A stretch of DNA of 64,000 nucleotides, taken from positions 372,001 through 436,000 of the forward strand of contig NZ_AP018724.1 in NCBI RefSeq assembly GCF_004001245.1, read 5' to 3'. The first letter of the stretch is position 1. Each line of letters starts with the position of its first letter. The position numbers and the translations under genes were made by a program. A model generated the notes under the pieces. It did not search any database, was not told where the DNA came from, and worked only from the letters and a program-made list of their open reading frames with translations. This document shows positions 22,117 to 30,093 of this stretch, piece by piece. The DNA comes from Sulfurivermis fontis (GTDB lineage Bacteria > Pseudomonadota > Gammaproteobacteria > Thiohalomonadales > Thiohalomonadaceae).

Positions 22117-22733
22117 GTGCGGTGACCCTGCTGCCTCAGGCCGGACTGGCGGTACTGGAAGCGGCCATCAATACGGCCCTGGCGCTCGATCCCGAGACCA
22201 AGGCCCGTCTCGGGGCGTTGGAGGGTAAGGTGATTGCCGTGGACCTGCAGGGGCCGGATGTGACCCTGTTTTTACTGCCGGGTGCCGACGGCTTTCGCCT
22301 GATGGGGCATTACGAAGGCGTGCCGGATACGCGCCTGCGCGGCACGCCGCTGGCCCTGCTGCGTCTCAACCGCGGCAAGGCCGGCGAGGGGATGTTTTCC
22401 GGCGCGGTGAAGATTGAAGGCGACGTGGAGCTGGGGCAGCGCGTACAGCGCATCCTTGGCGGCCTCGACATCGACTGGGAAGAACACCTGTCGCGCCTCA
22501 CCGGCGACGTGCTGGCCCATCAGATCGGCAATATGGTGCGCGGTTTCCTGCGCTGGGGCGAACAGGCCGCCGGCAATCTGGAGCGCGACTTCGCCGACTA
22601 TGTGCGGGAAGAGCGGCGCGATGTGCCGCCGCGCTGGGAGGTGGATGAATTCCTTGCCGGTGTCGACGAACTGCGCAGCGCCGTGGACCGGCTGGAGGCG
22701 CGCCTGCGCCGGCTGGAACGGGATAAGAAATAG
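22113..22733 (+). CDS. ubiJ: UbiJ accessory factor (SCP2 domain)
   Basis: 206 aa. N-terminal SCP2-like lipid-binding fold at about residues 15-110: EGKVIAVDLQGPDVTLFLLP, GTPLALLRL, FSGAVKIEGDVELGQRVQRIL. The C-terminal helix is coiled-coil-like (ELRSAVDRLEARLRRLERD). UbiJ with UbiK organises the Ubi metabolon and holds the hydrophobic intermediates for aerobic ubiquinone synthesis. It overlaps the RDD gene by 4 bp, and ubiB follows after a 190-bp gap holding a palindrome. Confidence 0.93.
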   Translation: MSAVTLLPQAGLAVLEAAINTALALDPETKARLGALEGKVIAVDLQGPDVTLFLLPGADGFRLMGHYEGVPDTRLRGTPLALLRLNRGKAGEGMFSGAVKIEGDVELGQRVQRILGGLDIDWEEHLSRLTGDVLAHQIGNMVRGFLRWGEQAAGNLERDFADYVREERRDVPPRWEVDEFLAGVDELRSAVDRLEARLRRLERDKK

Positions 22734-22894
22734 TCCGCGAATGCACGCGAATAAACGCAAATACGTATCTGCGCATCGATGCATTAGCGTTGCGAACCCT
22801 GCCGCTGGCGGTTCGCTCCAGCCATTTCATTTTCCCTTTGCAGGGCCACCCGCAATAAAGTCGCTCCTTGCGTTTATTCGCGTGTATTGGCGGA
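22734..22894. repeat. family B-like palindrome between ubiJ and ubiB
   Basis: The left arm TCCGCGAATGCACGCGAATA continues with AACGCAAATAC. The right arm is CCTTGCGTTTATTCGCGTGT followed by ATTGGCGGA, its imperfect inverse. Arms carry an 8-9 nt period with GCGAAT / GCAAAT words, a variant of family B. The centre (about 100 bp) includes GCCGCTGGCGGTTCGCTCCA. It lies inside the ubi gene run. Confidence 0.55.
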
Positions 22895-22924
22895 CCGATA
22901 CTGAATTTCTGAGGGGGCAATAAC

Positions 22925-24577
22925 GTGTTGCTACGTCCGGGTCAGGCTCTGCGCCTGCTTTATATCAGCTGGGTCTTGGCGCGGCATGGGCTGGATGATC
23001 TGATCCTGGCCACCCATCTGTTCCGTCCGCTGCGCTTCCTGCGCGTGTTCATGTGGTGGAACTGGTTCCGCCGCCACGCCCCGCGCGGCGAGCGCATCCG
23101 CCGCGCGCTGGAAGACCTCGGCCCCATCTTCGTCAAGTTCGGCCAGATCCTCTCCACCCGCCGCGACCTGCTGCCCGACGACATCGCCCTGGAGCTGGCG
23201 CGCCTGCAGGATCGGGTGCCGCCGTTTCCCGGCGCGCAGGCGCGCGCCATCGTGGAGAAGGCCTACCGCCGGTCGGTGGACGAGGTGTTCGCCGAGTTCG
23301 ACGCCCAGCCCATGGCCTCCGCCTCCATCGCCCAGGTGCATGCCGCGCGCCTCAAGGACGGCCGCGAGGTGGTGGTGAAGGTGCTGCGGCCGGACATCGC
23401 CCCGGTGATCCGGCGCGACATCAGCCTGATGTACATCATCGCCGAGAAGATGGAGCAGTTCTGGGCCGACGGCCGCCGCCTGCGCCCGCGCGAGGTGGTG
23501 GCCGAATTCGAGCGCACCATCCTCGACGAACTGGACCTGATGCGCGAGGCGGCCAACGCCTCGCAGATCCGGCGCAACTTCGCCGATTCCTCCCAGCTGT
23601 ATATCCCCGAGGTGTACTGGCCGCTGTGCCGCCGCAACGTGATGGTGATGGAGCGCGTCTACGGTATCCCCATCGCCAACATGGACGCGGTGCGTGCCGC
23701 CGGTGTCGACATGAAGGCGCTGGCCGAGCGCGGCGTGGAGATCTTCTTCACCCAGGTGTTCCGCCACAACTTCTTCCATGCCGACATGCACCCCGGCAAC
23801 ATCTTCGTCGAGCCGAGCGGGCGCTACATCGCGGTGGATTTCGGCATCGTCGGTTCACTCAGCACCGAGGACCAGCGTTATCTGGCGGAGAACCTGCTCG
23901 CCTTCTTCAAGCGCGACTACAACCGCGTCGCCGTGCTGCACGTGGAGTCGGGCTGGGTGCCGCCGGGCACACGGGTGGACGAGTTCGAGGCGGCGATCCG
24001 CACCGTGTGCGAGCCGATCTTCGAGCGCCCCTTCGCCGAGATATCCTTCGGCCACCTGCTGCTGCGCCTGTTTCAGACCGCGCGCCGCTTCAACATGGAA
24101 GTGCAGCCGCAGCTGGTGCTGCTGCAGAAGACCCTGCTCAACATCGAGGGGCTGGGTCGGCAGATCGATCCACAGCTCAACCTGTGGTCCACCGCCAAGC
24201 CCTTCCTGGAGCGCTGGATGAGCGAACAGGTGGGCGTGCGCTCCTTCTTCAATCGCATCAAGAACAATATCCCGAGCTGGGGCGAGAGCCTGCCCGAGGT
24301 GCCGCAGCTGATCCACGACGTGCTGCAGCGCGCCCGCCACGGCACCCTGCAGGTGCAGGGCAGTACCGAGGAGCTGCGCCAGCTGCGCGAGGAGATGCGC
24401 CAGGCCAACCGGCGCAGCTTCGCCGCCATCATCGGTGCCGCCCTGGTGGTCAGCGCCGCCGTGCTGCTCGGCCTGGACGGCTACGCCCCGCGCATGCTGG
24501 GCGAGGCCCCCGTTGCGTCCTGGGCCCTGGGCCTGGCCGGTGCCGTGCTGTGGCTCTTTGCCTGGCCGCGGGATTGA
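22925..24577 (+). CDS. ubiB: UbiB atypical kinase-like protein
   Basis: 550 aa from GTG. The ABC1/ADCK/UbiB family KxGQ motif is in [16 protein letters not shown], with the A-rich loop [27 protein letters not shown] and [11 protein letters not shown]. The C-terminal end has two hydrophobic segments (about 505-522 and 530-548) that would anchor it in the inner membrane. UbiB has ATPase activity and helps extract or deliver quinone precursors. It completes the ubiE/J/B set. Confidence 0.97.
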   Translation: MLLRPGQALRLLYISWVLARHGLDDLILATHLFRPLRFLRVFMWWNWFRRHAPRGERIRRALEDLGPIFVKFGQILSTRRDLLPDDIALELARLQDRVPPFPGAQARAIVEKAYRRSVDEVFAEFDAQPMASASIAQVHAARLKDGREVVVKVLRPDIAPVIRRDISLMYIIAEKMEQFWADGRRLRPREVVAEFERTILDELDLMREAANASQIRRNFADSSQLYIPEVYWPLCRRNVMVMERVYGIPIANMDAVRAAGVDMKALAERGVEIFFTQVFRHNFFHADMHPGNIFVEPSGRYIAVDFGIVGSLSTEDQRYLAENLLAFFKRDYNRVAVLHVESGWVPPGTRVDEFEAAIRTVCEPIFERPFAEISFGHLLLRLFQTARRFNMEVQPQLVLLQKTLLNIEGLGRQIDPQLNLWSTAKPFLERWMSEQVGVRSFFNRIKNNIPSWGESLPEVPQLIHDVLQRARHGTLQVQGSTEELRQLREEMRQANRRSFAAIIGAALVVSAAVLLGLDGYAPRMLGEAPVASWALGLAGAVLWLFAWPRD

Positions 24578-24605
24578 GTATCCAGTACGGTAACCGAAGG
24601 TGGGG

Positions 24606-24641
24606 TTAAGGAAGCTCTGAATAAGTTCAGAGCTTCCTTAA
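24606..24641. repeat. perfect 16-bp-stem palindrome after ubiB (family H)
   Basis: TTAAGGAAGCTCTGAA and its exact inverse flank a TAAG loop. It could terminate ubiB transcription, but no T-run follows. Imperfect relatives occur at 25389-25421 and, reversed, near 25512-25530, so copies flank the toxin-antitoxin pair on both sides. Confidence 0.7.
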
Positions 24642-24683
24642 CTCAAACCTGTAAATACATGGCTTGTTATTTGTCATGAATCT

Positions 24684-24703
24684 AGCTAAGCTTAGCTAAG
24701 CTT
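24684..24703 (+). promoter_or_regulatory. tandem 10-bp operator-like repeats before the Phd antitoxin
   Basis: AGCTAAGCTT is repeated twice head to tail, each with an AAGCTT palindrome, 25 bp before the antitoxin start. Phd/YefM-type antitoxins repress their own operons by binding such short repeats, so this is a probable autoregulatory operator. Binding is inferred. Confidence 0.5.
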
Positions 24704-24727
24704 GGTAATTGCGGGAGAGTCGATTCT

Positions 24728-24961
24728 ATGGAAACCATTAACATGCATGAGGCGAAAACCCGCCTGTCCAACCTCGTCGAGCAGGCGCTGGCAGGGAAGG
24801 ATGTGGTGATTGCAAAGGCCGGTACTCCGCTGGTTCGCCTGGTACCTGTGGGGCGTGCGGCTGCCAATCGTCAGCCCGGACGCTACAAGAACAAGGTGCA
24901 TATGGCCCCCGATTTCGACCATACGCCGCAGGATGTTATCCGGTCCTTTGAGGACGCTTGA
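24728..24961 (+). CDS. Phd/YefM-family antitoxin
   Basis: 77 aa. METINMHEAKTRLSNLVEQA followed by LAGKDVVIAKAGTPLVRLVP is the standard Phd/YefM N-terminal DNA-binding and dimer domain. The C-terminal tail, ending DHTPQDVIRSFEDA, would wrap and block the toxin. A GGGAGAG site lies upstream. A PIN toxin starts 1 bp after its stop. Palindromes of family H flank the pair. Confidence 0.93.
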   Translation: METINMHEAKTRLSNLVEQALAGKDVVIAKAGTPLVRLVPVGRAAANRQPGRYKNKVHMAPDFDHTPQDVIRSFEDA

Positions 24962-24962
24962 G

Positions 24963-25349
24963 ATGAAGCGCCTGCTGCTCGATACGCATGCGTTTCTGTG
25001 GTGGTTGGCGGATGACGCGGCACTGGGTGTAAAGGCGCGGGCCATGATTGCCGACGGCCGCAACGAAATCTATGTGAGTGCCGCCTCGGTATGGGAGATC
25101 GGCATCAAGCAGGCGTTGGGGAAGCTGGAGGCCCCCGACGATTTGGAGAAGGTGGTTGAAGAAGAAAATTTCGTTCACCTGCCCATCGCGCTCTTTCACG
25201 CCGAAACCGCCGGAAAACTGCAGCCGCTCCATCACGATCCCTTCGACCGGATGCTGGTTGCCCAGGCGCAGGCGGAAGGTTTGATCATCGTGACGGCCGA
25301 TGAGCACATTCCAAGATATGGTGTACGGACGATGCAAGCGAAAGAGTGA
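24963..25349 (+). CDS. vapC: VapC-type PIN domain toxin
   Basis: 128 aa. PIN acidic residues are visible: LLLDTHAFLWWL (first Asp), SAASVWEIGIKQALGKL (Glu), HHDPFDRMLVAQAQ (Asp pair) and IIVTADEHIPRYG (last Asp). It is expected to be a Mg-dependent RNase that cuts tRNA or rRNA when freed from the antitoxin encoded just upstream. The gene pair is typical of mobile or accessory stretches. The name VapC is by family; the partner is Phd-like rather than VapB-like. Confidence 0.92.
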   Translation: MKRLLLDTHAFLWWLADDAALGVKARAMIADGRNEIYVSAASVWEIGIKQALGKLEAPDDLEKVVEEENFVHLPIALFHAETAGKLQPLHHDPFDRMLVAQAQAEGLIIVTADEHIPRYGVRTMQAKE

Positions 25350-25388
25350 CTTGGCGTTCGGCGGGAGTTCGGAATGAGAGTAGAAGCC

Positions 25389-25530
25389 TGAGGAAGCGTT
25401 GAATAAGTTCAGAGCTTCAGCGGCACAGGGATGTGGCGTGGTTTTGTCCACGGATGGACTTATGTCGCGGAGCCCAGGGACGGGCGGGAGCGACCTGAGA
25501 AGTCCAGGATGGACTTATTCAGACCTTCCC
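25389..25530. repeat. family H palindrome copies after vapC
   Basis: GAGGAAGCGTTGAATAAG then TTCAGAGCTTCAG (25389-25421) is an imperfect copy of the hairpin at 24606-24641. About 90 bp later GGACTTATTCAGACCTTCCC is a reversed partial copy. A short repeated phrase with GGATGGACTTAT occurs twice between them. I see no gene in 25350-25575. Confidence 0.5.
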
Positions 25531-25575
25531 TGAATGAGCACTGTTGCCAGCGGAGCTTGGCTGTAGCCGCCAGTA

Positions 25576-25609
25576 GAAAAAGGGGAAGAGCATCGCTCTT
25601 CCCCTTTTT
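25576..25609. terminator. bidirectional rho-independent terminator
   Basis: AAAAGGGGAAGAGC, loop ATC, GCTCTTCCCCTTTTT: a long stem with A-run before and T-run after, so it works on both strands. It lies 25 bp beyond the stop of the 24-aa minus-strand gene, and also ends transcription coming from vapC. Confidence 0.85.
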
Positions 25610-25634
25610 GTTTGCCGGCACCGGGCCGGGTAAC

Positions 25635-25709
25635 TCAGAAAATCTTGGCGAGGAACACCAGGTAAAACAGGGCGCCGAAGACGGCAGTAGCAACGAGAGT
25701 CTCAACCAT
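25635..25709 (-). CDS. 24-aa putative single-pass membrane peptide
   Basis: The minus-strand frame reads MVETLVATAVFGALFYLVFL then AKIF and stops (TGA). It has a textbook ribosome site (AAGGAGACAGACC before ATG) and its own strong terminator 25 bp past the stop. The peptide is one hydrophobic helix with a lysine near the C-terminus, similar in size and shape to KdpF-like or other short membrane regulators. I recognise no family. It is too short for usual gene finders. The gap on its upstream side (25710-25882) has a hairpin, about 25779-25813, and no other gene. Confidence 0.6.
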   Translation of the reverse strand: MVETLVATAVFGALFYLVFLAKIF

Positions 25710-25882
25710 GGTCTGTCTCCTTAAACGCTTGAAGAGAAGATTCGCTATTCCGGAACGATAGCGACACAGACCATAGGGTTATTGCGGACCTCCTGTCATT
25801 GATAATCCGCAATTATTGCAGGGGAAATGAAAAGGGGGTGGCTGTCCGGGCAGCCACCCCCCTTTTAGCTTGCCGCGCCGGC

Positions 25883-27052
25883 TCAGGCGGTGGCGGCACC
25901 GAGGCGGGGGTCCTGGCCGGTGAGCAGCATCACCAGCAGGTCATGCACCGAGCGGATCTGGTCGCCGAAGGGCAGGGACTCGGAGCCACGGAAGAACAGG
26001 CCCTTCTCCACGTTGCCGTGGACGGCCGCCTCCAGTTGGGTGTCGATGCAGAACTGGCCGGCGGCGGGATTGCCGTCCTTGAGTCCGCACTGGGTCAGGC
26101 ACTCGAACCACACGGCGCAGGTGCCCTTTTCCGGGGTGGCGCGGGAACGCACCTTTTCCTCGCGCTCCAGGTATTTCTTCAGCCAGGGCGTCAGCACGGC
26201 GCGGGCCGGCAGGCCGGCGGTGCTCATGAAGGTGACGATGTCCTCCGGCTTGGCCTCCAGCAGCACCTTCTTGAAGTTGGGGTGGGCGTCGCCTTCCTCG
26301 GTGACCGCGAAGGGGGTGCCGATCTGTACGCCGCTGGCACCCAGGTCGAACATTTCCTTGATCTTCTTGAAGGAATTGATGCCGCCGGCGGGCAGCAGCG
26401 GGATGTTGGGTATCTCCAGCTCCTTGAAGACGTTGTAGATCTCGGCCAGGACGCGCTTGAAGTCGAACTTCGGGTTGTTGATGTCCTCCGGCTTGGGGGC
26501 GCCCAGGTGGCCGCCGGCATAGCGCGGGTGCTCGATGACGATGGCGTCGGGCAGCACGCCCTTGCGCATCCAGCGCTTGAGCACGGCACGCACGCCGCGC
26601 TCCTCGGACAGGATGGGGATCAGGGCCACGCGATCCTTGTATCCGCCCACCAGGTCGGGCAGGTCGAAGGGCAGGCCGGCGCCCATGATGATGGCGTCGG
26701 CGCCGCTCTCGCAGGACTGGCGCACCATCTCCGGATGGCGGTCCACGGCCTTCATCACGTTGACGGCGATGGTGCCCTGCGGGGCGATGGCGCGGGCGGC
26801 CTTGATCTCGCGGTCCAGGGCTTCCAGGTTGGCGTTGTCGATGAGCTGGCGGTCCTTGGTGCGGTGGGTGCGCTCCATCAGGTCCGGGTGGTGCACCCGC
26901 AGATCGATGCTGGCGATGGTGCCGATAGCCCCCTCTTTGGCCACGGCACCGGCCAGACGGTGGGCGGACACGCCTACACCCATTCCTCCCTGAATGATGG
27001 GCAGAAGCTCCTTGCCGCGGAGTTTCAACAGAGGGAATGGGGTTTTGATCAT
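25883..27052 (-). CDS. NAD(P)H-dependent flavin oxidoreductase / nitronate monooxygenase family
   Basis: 389 aa starting MIKTPFPLLKLRGKELLPII. The TIM-barrel FMN protein of the 2-nitropropane dioxygenase family shows QGGMGVGVSAHRLAGAVAKEG, SGADAIIMGAGLPFDLPDL, PLLPAGGINSFKKIKEMFDLG and GASGVQIGTPFAVTEE. It has a longer C-terminal part with cysteines (CAVWFECLTQCGLKDG). Substrate is unknown: members oxidise nitronates or reduce enoyl compounds. It is divergent from the FNR-boxed radical SAM unit. Confidence 0.9.
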   Translation of the reverse strand: MIKTPFPLLKLRGKELLPIIQGGMGVGVSAHRLAGAVAKEGAIGTIASIDLRVHHPDLMERTHRTKDRQLIDNANLEALDREIKAARAIAPQGTIAVNVMKAVDRHPEMVRQSCESGADAIIMGAGLPFDLPDLVGGYKDRVALIPILSEERGVRAVLKRWMRKGVLPDAIVIEHPRYAGGHLGAPKPEDINNPKFDFKRVLAEIYNVFKELEIPNIPLLPAGGINSFKKIKEMFDLGASGVQIGTPFAVTEEGDAHPNFKKVLLEAKPEDIVTFMSTAGLPARAVLTPWLKKYLEREEKVRSRATPEKGTCAVWFECLTQCGLKDGNPAAGQFCIDTQLEAAVHGNVEKGLFFRGSESLPFGDQIRSVHDLLVMLLTGQDPRLGAATA

Positions 27053-27109
27053 GGAACACCTGTTAGAATGAAAAGTCGGTAACGCTACATGATACATCAC
27101 GACGCGATA

Positions 27110-27152
27110 TTGATCTGCGTCAATCGAATTGCATCACAGGCTCGCTTACACT
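27110..27152 (+). promoter_or_regulatory. FNR-type box and promoter of the radical SAM / ubiUV unit
   Basis: TTGATCTGCGTCAA (27110-27123) matches the FNR/Anr consensus TTGATNNNNATCAA except for one base. A -10 candidate TACACT lies at 27147-27152. Its centre would be about 42 bp upstream of the predicted start of transcription, the position of class II FNR-activated promoters. The identical 14-mer occurs at 31776-31789 before ubiT. Confidence 0.65.
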
Positions 27153-27182
27153 CCCAGCCCACCAAGAGGAATAGGTCGCGGC

Positions 27183-27815
27183 ATGACTCAGTCAGCACGC
27201 CGGCAACGCCAGGCCGAGGAAACCCTCGCCTACGAATTGCACGGTAATCTCTACCTCAACATCACCTACCACTGCACGCTGCGCTGCGCCTTCTGCCCCA
27301 AGTTCCAGGGCAGCTGGGAGGTGCAGAACTACGACCTGCTGCTGACCCGTGAGCCGAGCGCGGACGAGGTGCTGGCGGCGGTCGGCAACCCTGCGCGCTA
27401 CAAGGAAATCGTATTCTGCGGTCTGGGCGAGCCCACCCTGCGCCTGGATACCCTGCTGGCTGTGGCGGAGGCACTGAAGGGGATGGGGGCGAAGCACATC
27501 CGTATCAATACCGACGGCCTCGCCAATCTGGTGCACGGCCGCGACGTCACGCCGGAACTGGCGCGCTGGGTGGACAGTGTGTCCATCTCCCTCACCGCCC
27601 AGGACGAGGAAACCTACGATCGCCACACCCGCTCCAAGCGTCCCGGCGCCTACGCGGCGATGCTGGATTTTGCCCGCGCCGCCAAGGCGGCCGGCATGGT
27701 GGTGACGCTGACTGCCATCAACGGCCTGGATGGCGTGGATATCCGGGCCTGTGAAGAGATTGCCCGTGGGCTGGGCGTGAAATTCCGCCAACGCGAGCTG
27801 GACGTGGTCGGCTGA
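27183..27815 (+). CDS. radical SAM protein (TatD-associated type)
   Basis: 210 aa. MTQSARRQRQAEETLAYELH starts after an AGAGGAATAGG site. The cluster-binding motif is CTLRCAFCPK (CxxxCxxC), followed by FCGLGEPTLRLDTLL, INTDGLANLVHGR and VSISLTAQDEETYDRH. It resembles the small radical SAM proteins found with TatD nucleases in other genomes; no tatD is present here. The reaction is unknown. Its stop overlaps the next radical SAM gene by one base. Confidence 0.85.
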   Translation: MTQSARRQRQAEETLAYELHGNLYLNITYHCTLRCAFCPKFQGSWEVQNYDLLLTREPSADEVLAAVGNPARYKEIVFCGLGEPTLRLDTLLAVAEALKGMGAKHIRINTDGLANLVHGRDVTPELARWVDSVSISLTAQDEETYDRHTRSKRPGAYAAMLDFARAAKAAGMVVTLTAINGLDGVDIRACEEIARGLGVKFRQRELDVVG

Positions 27816-28756
27816 TGGCGCTGTCCGACTACGTCAACACCTTCGGCCAGCACCTGCGCGCCAAATACGGCGCGCGGGTGCACAAGGTCGCCATCAATGC
27901 CGGTTTCACCTGCCCCAACCGCGACGGCAGCAAGGGCATCGGCGGCTGCACCTTCTGCAACAACAGTTCGTTCTCGCCCAATGCCCGCGAGCCCGATCCG
28001 ATCCGCGAACAGATCGCCGCCGGCCGCGCCGTGATCCGCAAACGCACCGGGGCGCAGAAATACCTGGCCTATTTCCAGACCTACACCAACACCTACGACG
28101 ACATCGACCTGCTGCGCCGCCGCTACGACACCGCGCTGGCCGAGCCGGATGTCATCGGCCTGTCCATCGGCACGCGCCCCGACTGCGTGCCGCCGACGGT
28201 GCTGGACCTGCTGGCGGAGTACCGCGTCCAGGGCCACGAGATCTGGCTGGAGCTGGGCCTGCAATCGGCCTTCGACGAAACCCTCAAGCGCGTCAACCGC
28301 GGTCACGGTTTTGCCGAATACTGCAGTGCCGTGCACGCAGCACGCGAGCGCGGCCTGCCGGTGTGCACTCACCTCATTCTCGGCCTGCCCGGCGAGGAGC
28401 CGTTCCATGCCCGCACCAGCCTGCAGCGCGTGCTGGAGGAGGGGGTCGACGGCCTCAAGCTGCACCCGCTGCACGTGGTCAAGGGCACGCGCCTGGCCAA
28501 CGAGTGGCGCCGCGACGAATACCAGCCGTGGAGCCTGGCGCAATACATCTACGCCGTGGCCGATCTGGTCGAGCTGACGCCGCCGGAGGTGGTCTATCAC
28601 CGCCTCACCGGCACCGCCTCGCTGGACATCCTGCTGGCGCCGCAGTGGTGCAACTGGAAATGGCGCGTGCTGAACGGCATCGAACGGGAACTGGCCCGCC
28701 GCGGCACACGACAGGGTCAGCCGCGGGCGGCGGCGGGGGATTTGGTAAAGGCGTAA
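27815..28756 (+). CDS. YhcC-type radical SAM protein (TIGR01212)
   Basis: 313 aa. The N-terminal block VHKVAINAGFTCPNRDGSKG then IGGCTFCNNSSF carries the CxxxxxxxxxxxCxxC-type cluster ligands of this family. Further marks are YFQTYTNTYDDIDLL, GLSIGTRPDCV, ELGLQSAFDETLKRVNRGH and THLILGLPGEE. It is ELP3-like in its radical SAM part; the biochemical role is unsettled. It lies between the FNR-type promoter and ubiU, so it may be expressed without oxygen. Confidence 0.9.
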   Translation: MALSDYVNTFGQHLRAKYGARVHKVAINAGFTCPNRDGSKGIGGCTFCNNSSFSPNAREPDPIREQIAAGRAVIRKRTGAQKYLAYFQTYTNTYDDIDLLRRRYDTALAEPDVIGLSIGTRPDCVPPTVLDLLAEYRVQGHEIWLELGLQSAFDETLKRVNRGHGFAEYCSAVHAARERGLPVCTHLILGLPGEEPFHARTSLQRVLEEGVDGLKLHPLHVVKGTRLANEWRRDEYQPWSLAQYIYAVADLVELTPPEVVYHRLTGTASLDILLAPQWCNWKWRVLNGIERELARRGTRQGQPRAAAGDLVKA

Positions 28757-28761
28757 ACACA

Positions 28762-28880
28762 AAAGCGTTAAACGCAAAGACGCAAAGGCCGCCAAGATCG
28801 CAAAGTTTTCGTTGCAGGCGTGCGGTGTGTGGATGGCAAGGCATCAAGGCACAAAACCTTTGCGTCTTTGCGTTTAAGGG
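28762..28880. repeat. family B palindrome before ubiU
   Basis: The left arm has AACGCAAAGACGCAAAGG then CCGCCAAGATCGCAAAG (28771-28805), the right arm CCTTTGCGTCTTTGCGTTTA (about 28856-28876). Arms repeat GCAAAG every 8-9 nt. The centre is about 50 bp. The element lies between the YhcC gene and ubiU, and similar copies follow ubiU and ubiV. Confidence 0.7.
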
Positions 28881-28898
28881 GGTTTCAGGAGGTCAGGT

Positions 28899-29903
28899 AT
28901 GAAAAAAGTCGAACTGGTGTGTCCCGCGGGCTCGCTGCCGGCCTTGCGTGCGGCGGTGGATAACGGCGCCGATGCGGTGTACATGGGCTTCCGCGACGGC
29001 ACCAATGCGCGCAATTTTCCCGGCCTCAATTTCGACGAGCGCGCCGCGCGCGAGGGCATCCGCTATGCACGCGAGCGCGGCCGCAAGGTGTTGCTCGCCC
29101 TCAACACCTATCCGCAGCCGCAGGGCTGGAACATCTGGACCGGCGCGGTGGACAAGGCGGCCGAGCTGGGCGTGGATGCGCTGATCCTCGCCGACGTCGG
29201 CCTGATGCGTTACGCGCGCAAGACCCATCCCAATCTGCGCCTGCACCTGTCGGTGCAAGGCTCGGCCACCAGTTACGAGGCGATCAACTTCTACCGCGAA
29301 CAGTTCAACATCCAGCGCGTGGTGCTGCCGCGCGTGCTGTCGCTGTCGCAGGTGCAGCGGGTGATGGACAACACCGATGCCGAGATCGAGGTGTTCGCCT
29401 TCGGCTCGCTGTGCGTGATGGTGGAGGGGCGCTGCTATCTGAGTTCCTATGCCACCGGCGAATCGCCCAATACCTGTGGCGCCTGCTCGCCGGCCAAGGC
29501 GGTGGAGTGGCGCGAGACGGCCAAGGGACGCGAGGTGCGTCTCGGCGGTGTGCTCATCGATCTGTACAAGCCAGGCGAGGCCGCCGGTTATCCGGTGCTG
29601 TGCAAGGGGCGTTACGAGGTGAACGGCGAGGTGAATTACGCCATCGAGGAACCGACTTCGCTGTCGGTGCTCGACATTCTGCCCGAGCTGGTGCGCATGG
29701 GCATCTCCGCCATCAAAGTGGAGGGGCGCCAGCGCAGCCCGGCCTATGTGGCGCAGGTGACCAGGGTGTTGCGCGAGGCGCTGGACGCCGCCGAGCGTAA
29801 TCCCGATACCTTCAGCCCGCGCAGCGACTGGGTCGCGGCACTGGACAAGGTGGCCGAGGGCAGCACCCATACCCTGGGTGCGCTGGATCGGGCCTGGCAG
29901 TGA
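28899..29903 (+). CDS. ubiU: UbiU, O2-independent ubiquinone hydroxylation (U32 family)
   Basis: 334 aa. MKKVELVCPAGSLPALRAAV then DNGADAVYMGF is the family start. The four cysteines for the 4Fe-4S cluster are in FGSLCVMVEGRCYLSSYA, GESPNTCGACSP and YPVLCKGRYEVNG. UbiU and UbiV form a heterodimer that hydroxylates the ring without O2, using prephenate as oxygen donor in known systems. ubiV follows 190 bp downstream across a family B repeat. Confidence 0.93.
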   Translation: MKKVELVCPAGSLPALRAAVDNGADAVYMGFRDGTNARNFPGLNFDERAAREGIRYARERGRKVLLALNTYPQPQGWNIWTGAVDKAAELGVDALILADVGLMRYARKTHPNLRLHLSVQGSATSYEAINFYREQFNIQRVVLPRVLSLSQVQRVMDNTDAEIEVFAFGSLCVMVEGRCYLSSYATGESPNTCGACSPAKAVEWRETAKGREVRLGGVLIDLYKPGEAAGYPVLCKGRYEVNGEVNYAIEEPTSLSVLDILPELVRMGISAIKVEGRQRSPAYVAQVTRVLREALDAAERNPDTFSPRSDWVAALDKVAEGSTHTLGALDRAWQ

Positions 29904-29915
29904 GGCACGGCATTT

Positions 29916-30078
29916 CAAAGAATTAAACGCGAAGGCGCAAAGTACGCAAAGAGCGCAAAGGGTATGAATGCAATCGTATCGGGGAGGCGGTTGGTTTGGC
30001 GAGGGCTCGTGGGTTGCCGCCATTGCCTGTCTCTCGCATCGAGTTCTTTGCGCCCTTCGCGTTGAAGGCTTTTGACTT
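29916..30078. repeat. family B palindrome between ubiU and ubiV
   Basis: The left arm AAACGCGAAGGCGCAAAG then TACGCAAAGAGCGCAAAGG; the right arm TTCTTTGCGCCCTTCGCG then TTGAAGGCTTTTGACTTTC. The tail TTGAAGGCTTTTGACTT is shared with the element at 31031-31215, so these two copies are close relatives. The centre is about 80 bp. Confidence 0.7.
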
Positions 30079-30093
30079 TCAGGAGTACAAACC

